Shown here: positions 8,870-17,315 of the stretch, piece by piece
Layout: every line of letters begins with the position of its first letter
How positions within the stretch are numbered: position 1 is the stretch's first letter
From: Phaeodactylibacter xiamenensis
GTDB taxonomy: Bacteria; Bacteroidota; Bacteroidia; Chitinophagales; Saprospiraceae
NCBI RefSeq assembly: GCF_000759025.1
Contig: NZ_JPOS01000029.1
Location: 124,001-188,000, forward strand
Reading direction: 5' to 3'
Length of the DNA: 64,000 nt
Notes under the pieces: model-generated
The model's input: only the letters and a program-made list of their open reading frames with translations
Database searches by the model: none
What the model was told of the DNA's origin: nothing
Made by a program: the position numbers and the translations under genes

Positions 8870-9106
8870 TGCTTATTCTCCTAGTAAACGTACCACAGGA
8901 GGCTTTGGATGTGGAAAGTAGAGAAACGGGGTGTTTTCCCGATTGAGGTCGCTTGTGGGACTACAAGGAAGCGTCCTGGTTTAACGATGGGTTTACAATC
9001 TTAATATTGGAGTGCGGATAAATTAAGGTTTAATTAAAGCCTCTGATTGTCAGTGGGTTGCAGGTGGTTGGTAACTTGCGTTTTTTCGGAAATCAATTCT
9101 AAACAA
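8870..9106. other. Divergent promoter region
   Basis: This 237-base region lies between two divergent genes and should hold promoters for both. It is AT-rich near 8996-9045. I found no properly spaced TTG/TAnnTTTG pair that I would defend. Confidence 0.3.
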
Positions 9107-10729
9107 ATGAAGAAAATTACACTTACACTCACGACTCTTATGGTGCTGGCATTGCAGTCTGTCAATGCACAAAGCCTAGAGTTTTCCCGCTATATCATGG
9201 CGACTGACACCATCACAGATGAAGGCGTAACCTTCGCTGCTTCTTCTGATGATGCAGAACAGGAGAACGATGCCATTGATGCGCTGTTTGATGACGATAT
9301 TGATGCGGGTTGGGAAGGCGCACCTGAAGACTTTAATATTCTATCCTGCGGTCTCCGTTTCCGCGATATTTGCATCCCGAAAGGAGCTCGTATTGACTCT
9401 GCCTTTATCGTGGTTTATTCACACGAAGCGAAGACTGCCGAAGACGTGGCGGAACTCACTATCTACGGCAATGATGTTGATGATGCCGAAACCTTCACCG
9501 AGGATGCCCTCATCACCGACCGTACTTACACTCAGGAACGCGTAGAATGGACCGTAGCTGAGGAATGGGGCCTGTGGACTGAAGAGCGTACGCCGGACCT
9601 TTCCAATATCGTTCAGGAAATCATTGACCGGGACGGCTGGAACTTTGGCAATTCCCTGGCCTTTATCATCGAGGGGGAAAATCAGGGCCCAAGCGAAGTG
9701 GAGAATGCCCGCGAATTTGAATCTTTTGAGAATATTGCTGACCCTGAAGATGGAGGCGATGGCCAAAACAAGCCGGAGCGTATACCGCAACTGTTCATTT
9801 ATTACACTGTAGAATCCGCAGAACTGCAAATCCCCATCGTAGCTACAGACACGATCACCGATGAAGGCGTAACCTTTGCCGCCTCATCCGATGATGCCGA
9901 GCAGGAAAACGATGCCATTGATGCCTTGTTTGACGATGACATTGATGCCGGCTGGGAAGGAGCGCCCGAAGACTTCAACGTCCTCTCTTGTGGCCTGCGT
10001 TTCCAAAACCTGTGCATCCCCAAAGGTGCCCGTATCGATTCTGCTTTCATTGAAGTCCACTCTCATGAGGCAAAGACTGCTGAAGATGTGGCGGAGCTGA
10101 CTATCTATGGCAATGACGTGGACGATGCTGAAACCTTCACTGAAGACGCCCTCATCACAGATCGTACCTACACCAATGCCGTGGTCGAATGGACCGTGGC
10201 AGAAGAGTGGGGGCTGTGGACTAAGCACCGCACGCCGGATTTATCCAGCATTGTGCAGGAACTTGTAGACCGGGATGGTTGGGATGCTGGAAATGCGATT
10301 GCATTCATTATCGAGGGCCGAAACCAGGGCGCAAGCGAGGTAGAAAATGCCCGTGAATTTGAATCCTACGAAAACATCGCCGATCCAGAAGACGGGGGCG
10401 ACGGTCAAAATAAGCCGGAGCGCGTTCCACGCCTATATGTATACTACTCTTCTCCTAATGTAACATCAGTCCGGGAAGTGTTTACACCTGCTGTTGAGCC
10501 ACTCAAAGTCTTCCCCAACCCGGCAACCGAGATGGTTACCGTAGAATTGGACACAGACGAACCATCGGTTATCCTGTTGTTCAACAGCAACGGGCAGCTG
10601 ATGCGTCAGCACCAAAGTGATTGGGGGCAGCAGCAGCAAATTGACATCGCTGGTTTTGCCAAAGGCATGTATTACCTGCAGGCTCGTCAGAATGGCAAGC
10701 TGTATGCGCAAAAGTTAATCATCGAGTAA
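9107..10729 (+). CDS. Acidic secreted protein with two tandem ~200-aa domains and T9SS sorting tail
   Basis: The ATG at 9107 (MKKITLTLTTLMVLALQSVNA) gives a clean signal peptide, while upstream in-frame codons would spoil it; the mature chain is about 540 residues including the signal. Two near-identical domains follow (roughly residues 30-235 and 240-445). Each starts DTITDEGVTFAASSDDAEQE and contains GLRF..ICIPKGARIDSAFI and TPDLS.IVQE..DRDGW, a pattern seen in repeated beta-sandwich modules of surface proteins. They are very rich in Asp and Glu, which could mean calcium binding. The C-terminal VFPNPATEMVTVEL ... GMYYLQARQNG is a T9SS type A sorting domain. It precedes the TonB receptor and phytase on the same strand, with a hairpin between. 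Confidence 0.8.
   Translation: MKKITLTLTTLMVLALQSVNAQSLEFSRYIMATDTITDEGVTFAASSDDAEQENDAIDALFDDDIDAGWEGAPEDFNILSCGLRFRDICIPKGARIDSAFIVVYSHEAKTAEDVAELTIYGNDVDDAETFTEDALITDRTYTQERVEWTVAEEWGLWTEERTPDLSNIVQEIIDRDGWNFGNSLAFIIEGENQGPSEVENAREFESFENIADPEDGGDGQNKPERIPQLFIYYTVESAELQIPIVATDTITDEGVTFAASSDDAEQENDAIDALFDDDIDAGWEGAPEDFNVLSCGLRFQNLCIPKGARIDSAFIEVHSHEAKTAEDVAELTIYGNDVDDAETFTEDALITDRTYTNAVVEWTVAEEWGLWTKHRTPDLSSIVQELVDRDGWDAGNAIAFIIEGRNQGASEVENAREFESYENIADPEDGGDGQNKPERVPRLYVYYSSPNVTSVREVFTPAVEPLKVFPNPATEMVTVELDTDEPSVILLFNSNGQLMRQHQSDWGQQQQIDIAGFAKGMYYLQARQNGKLYAQKLIIE
9199..9822 (+). repeat. Coding tandem repeat, unit 1
   Basis: This is the first of two ~620-base units of the secreted protein. 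Its opening 45 residues are identical to those of unit 2 while third codon positions differ often, so the duplication is old and the protein has been held constant. Confidence 0.7.
9844..10449 (+). repeat. Coding tandem repeat, unit 2
   Basis: This is the second unit of the same domain. The main replacements are near RFQNLCIPKG (RFRDICIPKG in unit 1) and YTNAVVEWTV (YTQERVEWTV). Changes are mostly synonymous. Confidence 0.7.
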
Positions 10730-10768
10730 GCATTTTCCGGGAGTAGCCATTGGTTATCCTGCTTTCCC

Positions 10769-10803
10769 GCCTGTAGAACCGGCTTTTAGCCGGCTCTACA
10801 GGC
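10769..10803. terminator. Long hairpin between the acidic protein and the TonB receptor
   Basis: A 16-bp stem (10769-10784 with 10788-10803, one mismatch) encloses a three-base loop. No T-run follows on the plus strand, so it may attenuate rather than end transcription, or act as an intergenic palindromic repeat. Confidence 0.5.
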
Positions 10804-10827
10804 ATTGCTGTTTAAATCTATATCCTC

Positions 10828-13719
10828 ATGCGGACACTCATATTTAAAGCATTGCCGGTCGCGCTCTGCCTGCTCTTTAGCGCAGCCCAACTACAGGCAC
10901 AACTGAGCATATCAGGCCGGGTTATTGATGCCAGCAACGGCGAACCCCTCGTCGGTGCAAGTGTAGCGGTAGAAAATACCTCCCTGGGCGAAAACACGGA
11001 CGCCGACGGTCGTTTTTCCATCAAAAATATCGAAAACGCGGATGCCAGGATTGTTGTCACCTACATTGGTTATGAGCCTCAAACCTTATCCCCCAATTTT
11101 GTCTCAGGCAAACCTGTCATCATTCGCCTCAAGCCTTCTTCGGTTGAGCTGGATGAAGTGGTGGTTACCGGAATCGTGGAGGGACAAATCCGGGCAATGG
11201 TTGATATGAAGCAGGCGGAAAACATCAAGAACATCGTTACGGCCGAGCAGATCGTGACGTTTCCAGATCTCAATGCTGCCGAAGTGATGCAACGCATACC
11301 AGGCATCACTTTGCAGAGGGATCAGGGCGAAGGCCGCTTTGTTCAACTCCGTGGCACCCCGCCTGAATTGACCAACTTCAATATCAACGGAGAGCAGGTA
11401 CCCTCTCCCGAAGGCAGCTACCGCTATGTGGGCATGGACATCATTCCTTCCGATCAGATCGAAGCGGTGGAAGTCACCAAAGTGATGACACCCGATATGG
11501 ACGCTGATGGGATCGGTGGTTCCGTCAATATAAAAACCAAAGGGCCACAGGGCGGTAAGCCTCAAATCCGTGCCACCCTGGCCAGCGGCTACAACAACCT
11601 GCGGGAAACGCCCAACTATAATATGCAGTTTTCCTATGGGCAGCGCTACGAAAAGTTGGGGTTCCAGATTACCGGTAGCTTTTTTGAAAACAACCAGGGC
11701 TCCGACAATATCGAGTATAAGTTTGCCAAAGGGCCATTCTTCAATGATGATGATCAGCAGGAAGGACAGGACAACTTCTTTGTGCACTACCGAGAGGCAC
11801 AGCTGCGCCATTATGACATCAAGCGGACCCGGATTAGTGTGGCTCCTACCCTCGATTACAAGTTTAGTGAAGACTCGAAGTTGTATTTGCAAACCATGTA
11901 CAATAGCTTCACGGATAATGAGACCCGTCGCAGGCTGATTTATGACCTGGAAGACCCCCTAAATGCTAATTATTTTCTGTTTGGGGGCATTGACCATGAT
12001 ATTCGGGACCGCATCAAGCAGCAACAGCTGAGTACCATCGCCCTGGGCGGGGAGCATAAAATTGGCCGGGTCACCATAGACTACCAGATGTTTTACGCCC
12101 GGGCCAGTGAGCGGGAGCCCAATCGCCTGGAAGCCCGCTTTGAGAGCCCCGGGCAGGCCATCACGATTGATTTCGATGTATCCGATCCGGACTACCCGCG
12201 TGCGACTTATCCCAACGAGACGAATGCCGCCAATGCAACCGACTACGAAAACTTCGAGCTGGATGAAATGCTGCTGGAAAATACAAATACCCGGGAAGAC
12301 CTGTATACCCCAAGGGTGAATGTCACCATTCCTTATGAATTCAACAACGGGCAAGAGGGCTATTTTAAGTTCGGAGGCAAGATACGTTCCCGGGTAAAAA
12401 CACAGGATATTCGCAGTCAAACCTTTGGAGCTTACCGGGAAGAATCGATTCTTTACCCCGGCACAGGTGATCCATTGAATTTGGTGGCAATAGCCGATGA
12501 CTTCTATGAGGACAATCTGCTCGATCAGGGCTATGTACTGCAAAATATGCCCTCGGCGGACAAGCTTCGGGACTTTTATGAGTTTTTCCCGCAATACTTC
12601 ATCTTCAGCCGCAATGAGACCCGGAAAAATTCCTACAATCAGGATTACGAATACGCTGAGGATATCTACGCGGCCTACGGTATGCTCCGCCATGATATTG
12701 GGCGGCTAATGATCCTGGGCGGCCTGCGTTTTGAGCGTACAGATGTGACCCGCAACCGTGGTTTTGGAGTCATTCTGAACGGTAACCGGTTTATCGGGGT
12801 GGATACCATTGACAACCGTCGGGTCCAGGAGTTTTGGCTGCCTCAAATTCAGTTGAAGTACGGGCTTACGCCAAATGTCAACCTTCGCGCGGCTCTCACT
12901 TATACCTACTCAAGGCCTAACTACGTAGACGTTATTCCTTCCCGCGAGGAAGACCGCAACGAGGTTAGCATTGGTAACCCTGACCTCAACTTCCCCCGCT
13001 CTACCAACGTCGACCTGATGATTGAGCGTTATTACCGCTCTAGTATATTCTCCGGTGGGTTATTCTATAAGCGCATTGATGATTTCGTCTTTTCCTACAA
13101 ACGTTTTGGCCGTGAAGGTGCGCCCGGCTCTGGTAACTTCCCGGTTTTTGAATTTACCAAGCCCCTCAACGGGCAGGATGCGGATGTGCTGGGAGCAGAG
13201 TTCCAGGCACAGTTCAAATTTGATTTCTTCAGTGGCTTTTTCAGCAATTTTGGACTGTTTACCAATTATACTTACACCTATTCCCGTGCTTACCTGCCCC
13301 GCCGGGTGCCTGCCAATTATGCAGAAGCCATTATTATTGATCCGCTGGAGGATGACCTGAGTGACTTCTTTGCGGAAGAAGACCGGGAAGAGATCGAGCT
13401 GCCCGGGCAAGCGGCGCACACGGCCAATGTCGCGTTGTTCTATGATTCCCCAAAATTCTTTGCTCGTCTGACAGCCAACTACCAGGATGATTTTCTCGTG
13501 GAAATCGGGCCGGACCCCGACCTCGACGAATACTATGACGAAGCCTTGCGCCTCGATTTAACCATGAACTACCAGATGAATGATAAGCTGACTTTCTTCG
13601 CAGATTGGATCAACATTACCAATGAGCCCCTTCGCTTCTACCTGGGCACCCCTGATGTTATCAAGCAGCAGGAGTTTTATTCCTGGTGGATGCGCGCGGG
13701 TCTTCGGATTAGTTTATAA
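10828..13719 (+). CDS. TonB-dependent outer-membrane receptor
   Basis: The 963-residue protein has a signal peptide to about residue 25 (SAAQLQAQ). A carboxypeptidase-regulatory-like beta-sandwich (ISGRVIDASNGEPLVGASVA) extends to about residue 110, and DEVVVTGI marks the TonB-box region. The plug (about 125-240, ending GGSVNIKTKGP) and a 22-strand barrel follow to the C-terminus. Such receptors import bound ligands using TonB-ExbBD energy. No SusD partner follows; instead a phytase gene starts 65 bases downstream. Phytase genes beside TonB receptors are known in several aquatic bacteria, so the ligand is plausibly phytate, an inositol phosphate or a linked metal complex. The ligand is inference, the family assignment is firm. 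Confidence 0.9.
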   Translation: MRTLIFKALPVALCLLFSAAQLQAQLSISGRVIDASNGEPLVGASVAVENTSLGENTDADGRFSIKNIENADARIVVTYIGYEPQTLSPNFVSGKPVIIRLKPSSVELDEVVVTGIVEGQIRAMVDMKQAENIKNIVTAEQIVTFPDLNAAEVMQRIPGITLQRDQGEGRFVQLRGTPPELTNFNINGEQVPSPEGSYRYVGMDIIPSDQIEAVEVTKVMTPDMDADGIGGSVNIKTKGPQGGKPQIRATLASGYNNLRETPNYNMQFSYGQRYEKLGFQITGSFFENNQGSDNIEYKFAKGPFFNDDDQQEGQDNFFVHYREAQLRHYDIKRTRISVAPTLDYKFSEDSKLYLQTMYNSFTDNETRRRLIYDLEDPLNANYFLFGGIDHDIRDRIKQQQLSTIALGGEHKIGRVTIDYQMFYARASEREPNRLEARFESPGQAITIDFDVSDPDYPRATYPNETNAANATDYENFELDEMLLENTNTREDLYTPRVNVTIPYEFNNGQEGYFKFGGKIRSRVKTQDIRSQTFGAYREESILYPGTGDPLNLVAIADDFYEDNLLDQGYVLQNMPSADKLRDFYEFFPQYFIFSRNETRKNSYNQDYEYAEDIYAAYGMLRHDIGRLMILGGLRFERTDVTRNRGFGVILNGNRFIGVDTIDNRRVQEFWLPQIQLKYGLTPNVNLRAALTYTYSRPNYVDVIPSREEDRNEVSIGNPDLNFPRSTNVDLMIERYYRSSIFSGGLFYKRIDDFVFSYKRFGREGAPGSGNFPVFEFTKPLNGQDADVLGAEFQAQFKFDFFSGFFSNFGLFTNYTYTYSRAYLPRRVPANYAEAIIIDPLEDDLSDFFAEEDREEIELPGQAAHTANVALFYDSPKFFARLTANYQDDFLVEIGPDPDLDEYYDEALRLDLTMNYQMNDKLTFFADWINITNEPLRFYLGTPDVIKQQEFYSWWMRAGLRISL

Positions 13720-13784
13720 ATAATCATTTGTGCTCTGGAAAGGGTCAAATGATGGGGACAGCCTCCCCGCTAAATAAGATGAAC

Positions 13785-14837
13785 ATGAAAAACCTACTCT
13801 ACCTATTCTTGCTTTTTTGGGTGACCGCTTGCCACGCTCCGACAGAGGAGGTACAAGACAAATCCCATGAAAAAATCGTGCCCACTCTGAAGACTGAGCC
13901 GGTACAATTTGACACGGACGACCCCGCAATCTGGTACAATTCCGACGACCCTGCCCAAAGCCTGGTGCTGGGTACAGACAAGGAAATCGGTGGCGGTTTG
14001 TATGTTTTTGATCTCAAAGGGCGTATTATTGACAGCCTGACCGTTCGAGGGCTGTCCTATCCAAATAATGTTGACGTGGAATACGATGTCCTTCTTAGCG
14101 ATTCTATGACCACAGATGTCGCAGTGACCGTTGAACGGCCTCTTGGACTGGTGCGGATTTTCAGCGTTCCGGAGCTGCAACCGTTGGATGGGGGTGGGAT
14201 ACCTGTCTTTGAAATGGAATCCGACTCTCTAATGCGCCTGCCAATGGGGGTGGCGTTGTACAAAAAGCCGGATACTGGCGAGGTTCACCTGATTGTCAGC
14301 CGTAAGCAAGGGCCTACGGATGGGAATTATCTGGCCCAGTATGCGATCCTGCCAGGCGATTCCAATCAGCTGAAGTTAGAGCTGCTGCGCCAGTTTGGGC
14401 AGTTCTCCGGTGGCGAAAGTGAAATTGAAGCTATTATGGTAGACGATGCCATGGGATATGTCTACTACTCAGACGAAATGAAGGGTATCCGAAAGTATTA
14501 TGCTGACCCTGCTATGGGAGAAGAAGAACTGGCTTTGTTCGGTACCGAAGACTTTAAGGATGATCGGGAGGGCATTGCCCTTTGGCCTACCTCAGATTCA
14601 ACAGGGTATATTGTGGTTTCCAATCAGCAGGACCTAAGTTTTAACGTTTATCCGCGGAACCCGGAACAACATGCCCATCAGCTGCTAACGAATTGGAAGC
14701 TTTCGACCGTAGAAACTGATGGATGTGAATTGCTGGCTAAACCACTGGGGCCGTATTTCCCAAAGGGGGTCTTCATTGCCATGTCTGAAGACACGACTTT
14801 TCATTATTACGATTTGAGAAAACTGGCTATTGAATAA
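13785..14837 (+). CDS. Beta-propeller phytase lipoprotein (3-phytase type)
   Basis: The 350-residue lipoprotein starts at ATG 13785 (MKNLLYLFLLFWVTACHAP) with a lipobox Cys after VTA; ATG 13779 is an equally possible start. The body has the beta-propeller phytase signature: DDPAIWYNSDDPAQSLVLGT, GGLYVFDLKG, YPNNVDVEY, ESEIEAIMVDDAMGYVYYSDE and FGTEDFKDDREGIA. These acidic residues bind calcium and substrate in this family, which releases phosphate from phytate. The protein would sit on the periplasmic or surface membrane face, next to the TonB receptor encoded immediately upstream. Together they form a small phosphate-scavenging unit. No Pho-box-like site was identified. Confidence 0.88.
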   Translation: MKNLLYLFLLFWVTACHAPTEEVQDKSHEKIVPTLKTEPVQFDTDDPAIWYNSDDPAQSLVLGTDKEIGGGLYVFDLKGRIIDSLTVRGLSYPNNVDVEYDVLLSDSMTTDVAVTVERPLGLVRIFSVPELQPLDGGGIPVFEMESDSLMRLPMGVALYKKPDTGEVHLIVSRKQGPTDGNYLAQYAILPGDSNQLKLELLRQFGQFSGGESEIEAIMVDDAMGYVYYSDEMKGIRKYYADPAMGEEELALFGTEDFKDDREGIALWPTSDSTGYIVVSNQQDLSFNVYPRNPEQHAHQLLTNWKLSTVETDGCELLAKPLGPYFPKGVFIAMSEDTTFHYYDLRKLAIE

Positions 14838-14883
14838 CCTGAAAAGTGGGCGCTTTTTCTATATTTAAGCAAACATTGCTGCT

Positions 14884-15798
14884 ATGAAAAAGCGCTTTCT
14901 GTTCAGTCTGAGCCTTCTGTCGGCGATCTGCTTAACGACCTGTACGCGAAAGGTCTCCCTGGAGTGGTCGGCAGAAGAATTTGAAACGTTTATTCTCCCT
15001 CCCGGTGGCGTAGAGATCGCTCCGGGCTTATTCTATGACAGACAGGAAATAACCGTTCGGGACTGGTGGGAGTACCTGCATTGGATACGCGATGTATATG
15101 GTACTAAGTCTGCTGAATTTAAAGCAGCGTTACCCCTGACTTCCGTATGGGGAGTGCCCTATCGATGTTTAGAGCGTTTGGAGAAGGAGTATTTTACCTC
15201 AGGCCCATATGCTAATTTCCCAATAGTTGGGGTGAGCCGTGCCCAGGCTGTAGCTTACGCAAAATGGCGGGCGGACCGAATACTGGAACTGATTTTACGC
15301 CACTTTGAGGCAATTCCTTTTCATCCGGATCCGGGGCCTCGCAATCATTTTACGATAGAGCGCTATTTATCCGGAAAATACCGTCGGTGTGCGCCCCACC
15401 CCGCGCTCGCCCGCTACATTCACTACCGGCTCCCTTCTGAAGAAGACTGGAAAAAAGCCAAAGCTTACAACGAAGAAGTCCTGAGGCGTTATCAGAAAGA
15501 ATGCCAGCTGGATTGTGAAGAGCCCGTTAACGCCGGGCAAAATCCCTGTACACAGGAGAGAGTTATAAGGCTTCCTGTGGCGAGCGCCGGCTCGGGGATT
15601 TTGCCGGATAGCCTCAAGTATATCCGGCACCTAAGCGGCAATGTAGCAGAATGGTCAGCCACTCCGGGCGTTACCCTGGGAGGAAGTTGGTTTCATAAGC
15701 CTGCTGACGTTGCTCAGTATGTTTTGTTCCGGGCTGATAAACCTAATGCCTGGACCGGTTTCCGGTTAGTGGCGGAGTACCGTGAAGTGGGATACTGA
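14884..15798 (+). CDS. FGE/sulfatase-modifying-factor-like lipoprotein (GldJ/GldK-like fold)
   Basis: The 304-residue protein has a lipoprotein signal (SAICLTTC, Cys near residue 20). The rest follows the formylglycine-generating-enzyme fold: GGVEIAPGLFYDRQEITVRDW, FPIVGVSRAQAVAYAKW, YRLPSEEDWKKA, HLSGNVAEWSA, GGSWFHKPADV and TGFRLVAEY. In Bacteroidota this fold includes the gliding/T9SS lipoproteins GldJ and GldK as well as true FGEs. I do not see an obvious paired-Cys active site, so a structural or binding role is more likely than catalysis. It lies 168 bases upstream of the small precursor and MNIO genes on the same strand, so a link to that locus is possible but unproven. Confidence 0.75.
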   Translation: MKKRFLFSLSLLSAICLTTCTRKVSLEWSAEEFETFILPPGGVEIAPGLFYDRQEITVRDWWEYLHWIRDVYGTKSAEFKAALPLTSVWGVPYRCLERLEKEYFTSGPYANFPIVGVSRAQAVAYAKWRADRILELILRHFEAIPFHPDPGPRNHFTIERYLSGKYRRCAPHPALARYIHYRLPSEEDWKKAKAYNEEVLRRYQKECQLDCEEPVNAGQNPCTQERVIRLPVASAGSGILPDSLKYIRHLSGNVAEWSATPGVTLGGSWFHKPADVAQYVLFRADKPNAWTGFRLVAEYREVGY

Positions 15799-15966
15799 TC
15801 ATTAGGGGGCGGGTTGAATCGAACCAGCACAAATTGAATAATTTGAAAAAAAACGGTGCGCACTCCCAACCCTTTTGCCCTTCCCCTACATCTGTACCCC
15901 CGGAAGCCTGCCACAGCAGGTCGTTCCCCTGAAATCACCTGACTTAATTTTTAAAACCTTTTGACC
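15799..15966 (+). promoter_or_regulatory. Leader region of the precursor/MNIO locus
   Basis: This 168-base leader contains a small hairpin at 15907-15920 (CCTGC, loop CACA, GCAGG) with an outer GGAA/TTCC pairing (15902-15927). A TACATCTG close to the phylum -7 consensus sits at 15887-15894 but lacks a well-spaced TTG. The presence of a leader suggests that the two-gene unit has its own promoter. Confidence 0.35.
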
Positions 15967-16161
15967 ATGAAAGTATCCAAATCATTGCTTCAAGCCATCG
16001 CGCTGGGGGTTGCCCTGGGCAGCAGCGCCACATCTTGTATGCTGCTTGACAATTCCGATGAGGTCAAGCCCGACACCGAAAAGGCAGCCGAAGATGACCG
16101 CTGCCCAACGGATGATGGCGACAAGCCCTGGTACAATTGCCCGGCTTGCGGAATGGGCTAA
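15967..16161 (+). CDS. Small Cys-containing precursor-like lipoprotein (candidate RiPP substrate)
   Basis: The 64-residue product starts at ATG 15967. Residues 1-25 form a signal peptide with a lipobox-like SSATSC. An acidic linker follows (SDEVKPDTEKAAEDD), then a short Cys-rich tail: RCPTDDGDKPWYNCPACGMG. Two nucleotides separate its stop from the start of a DUF692/MNIO enzyme gene. Substrates of MNIO enzymes are short peptides with Cys cores, and some (bufferins) carry a Sec signal as here. The tail recalls precursors of the chryseobasin (ChrA) group described from Bacteroidota, as I remember them. I therefore read this as the modified peptide, with CPAC and the upstream Cys as likely sites. 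The chemistry and the role (metal binding?) are inferred. Confidence 0.75.
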   Translation: MKVSKSLLQAIALGVALGSSATSCMLLDNSDEVKPDTEKAAEDDRCPTDDGDKPWYNCPACGMG

Positions 16162-16163
16162 GT

Positions 16164-17315
16164 ATGGAATATTCCGGTTTACAGCGCCCACGCGCTACCC
16201 TCGCTTGTAATTTGGACACCAACCTGCTGCGGGCCGCTCACCCTTTGCTCACAGCAGGGCAGGTGGAGGCATTGGAGTGGTCCTTCGATGCCCTTTTTTC
16301 GTTTCCGGAAATACCGGACTGGTTTACCGCCCTCATCCAGGCCTACAGCGAGGAGGGGCGGCTTGTGGGCCATGGGGTCTTTTTCTCACTCTTTTCCGGC
16401 CGGTGGAGTGCGGAGCAGCAGCAATGGCTCGACCGCCTCAAGGCACTTTCTGAAGTGTACCGGTTTGATCATGTGACGGAGCATTTTGGCTTCATGACTG
16501 GTGCGGATTTTCACAAGGGGGCACCCCTGGGTATACCTTTCACACCTCAAACCCTGCAGCTTGGCCGGGACCGTCTCCAACGCATCAGCGCAGCAGCTGG
16601 CTGTCCGGTGGGATTGGAAAACCTCGCTTTCGCCTATACACTCGATGAAGTGAAGCGCCACGGCGACTTTCTGGAGCAATTACTGGAACCAATCAATGGA
16701 TTTATCATTTTGGACCTCCATAATCTGTACTGCCAGCTCCACAACTTCCGTCAATCGGCGGAGGAACTGCTCCGGCTGATGCCCCTGCATCGGGTGCGGG
16801 AAATACACCTCTCCGGTGGTAGTTGGGAACCGGCAGCAGGGCAGCGCAATCGGCAAATCCGGCGGGATACCCACGATGGAACGGTGCCTCAGGCGGTATT
16901 TGACTTGTTAGAAAAAGCCCTCCCGAAGTGCCCGAATTTGAAGTATGTCGTTTTGGAACAGCTCGGAGGGGCACTGGAAACACCGGAACAGCAGCGGGCT
17001 TTTCAAGCTGACTTTCGCACCATGCACGGCATACTGAAACGCCAAAACCATTCAGGGAAAACGTCCGCCCCGGCCAACGATTTCCAACCACCAGCTTTCA
17101 CCCCGTCGGCTACGCCCCGGTCTGATGAAGCCCTGCACCAACAGCAGCAGGCCTTATCAGAAATACTGGAAAATGCAGCAAGCCTGAGGGATGCCCGCAC
17201 ACAATTGTCCGCTTCGCCTCTGGCAGAGACGGCCTGGAACGTCGAAAACTGGGAAGACGATATGCTGGAAACCGCTAGGCGGATTGCTCAGAAATGGAAG
17301 GGCGGTTGGGGCTAA
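16164..17315 (+). CDS. DUF692-family multinuclear iron oxidase (MNIO) with C-terminal extension
   Basis: The 383-residue enzyme (ATG 16164, two bases after the precursor stop) has the DUF692/MNIO TIM-barrel landmarks in order: HGVFFSLFS, VTEHFGFM, VGLENLAF, ILDLHNLYCQ, REIHLSGGSW, RRDTHDGTVPQAVFDLL and VVLEQLGGALE. Conserved His/Glu/Asp residues in these motifs bind two or three irons in MbnB, TglH and ChrH, which oxidise Cys (or other) residues of a peptide. Homologs usually work with a separate partner protein (MbnC, TglI, ChrI types). None is encoded here. Instead residues from about 300 form a Pro-rich linker plus a helical region (HQQQQALSEILENAASLRDA ... WEDDMLETARRIAQKWKG), possibly a fused partner-like segment. 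The end overlaps the convergent SDR gene by 41 bases. Confidence 0.87.
   Translation: MEYSGLQRPRATLACNLDTNLLRAAHPLLTAGQVEALEWSFDALFSFPEIPDWFTALIQAYSEEGRLVGHGVFFSLFSGRWSAEQQQWLDRLKALSEVYRFDHVTEHFGFMTGADFHKGAPLGIPFTPQTLQLGRDRLQRISAAAGCPVGLENLAFAYTLDEVKRHGDFLEQLLEPINGFIILDLHNLYCQLHNFRQSAEELLRLMPLHRVREIHLSGGSWEPAAGQRNRQIRRDTHDGTVPQAVFDLLEKALPKCPNLKYVVLEQLGGALETPEQQRAFQADFRTMHGILKRQNHSGKTSAPANDFQPPAFTPSATPRSDEALHQQQQALSEILENAASLRDARTQLSASPLAETAWNVENWEDDMLETARRIAQKWKGGWG

Noticed and set aside
17141-17315. MNIO C-terminal region as a clear DUF2063 partner domain
   Set aside because: The helices are too short and the similarity too weak to call; kept only as a possible fused segment.
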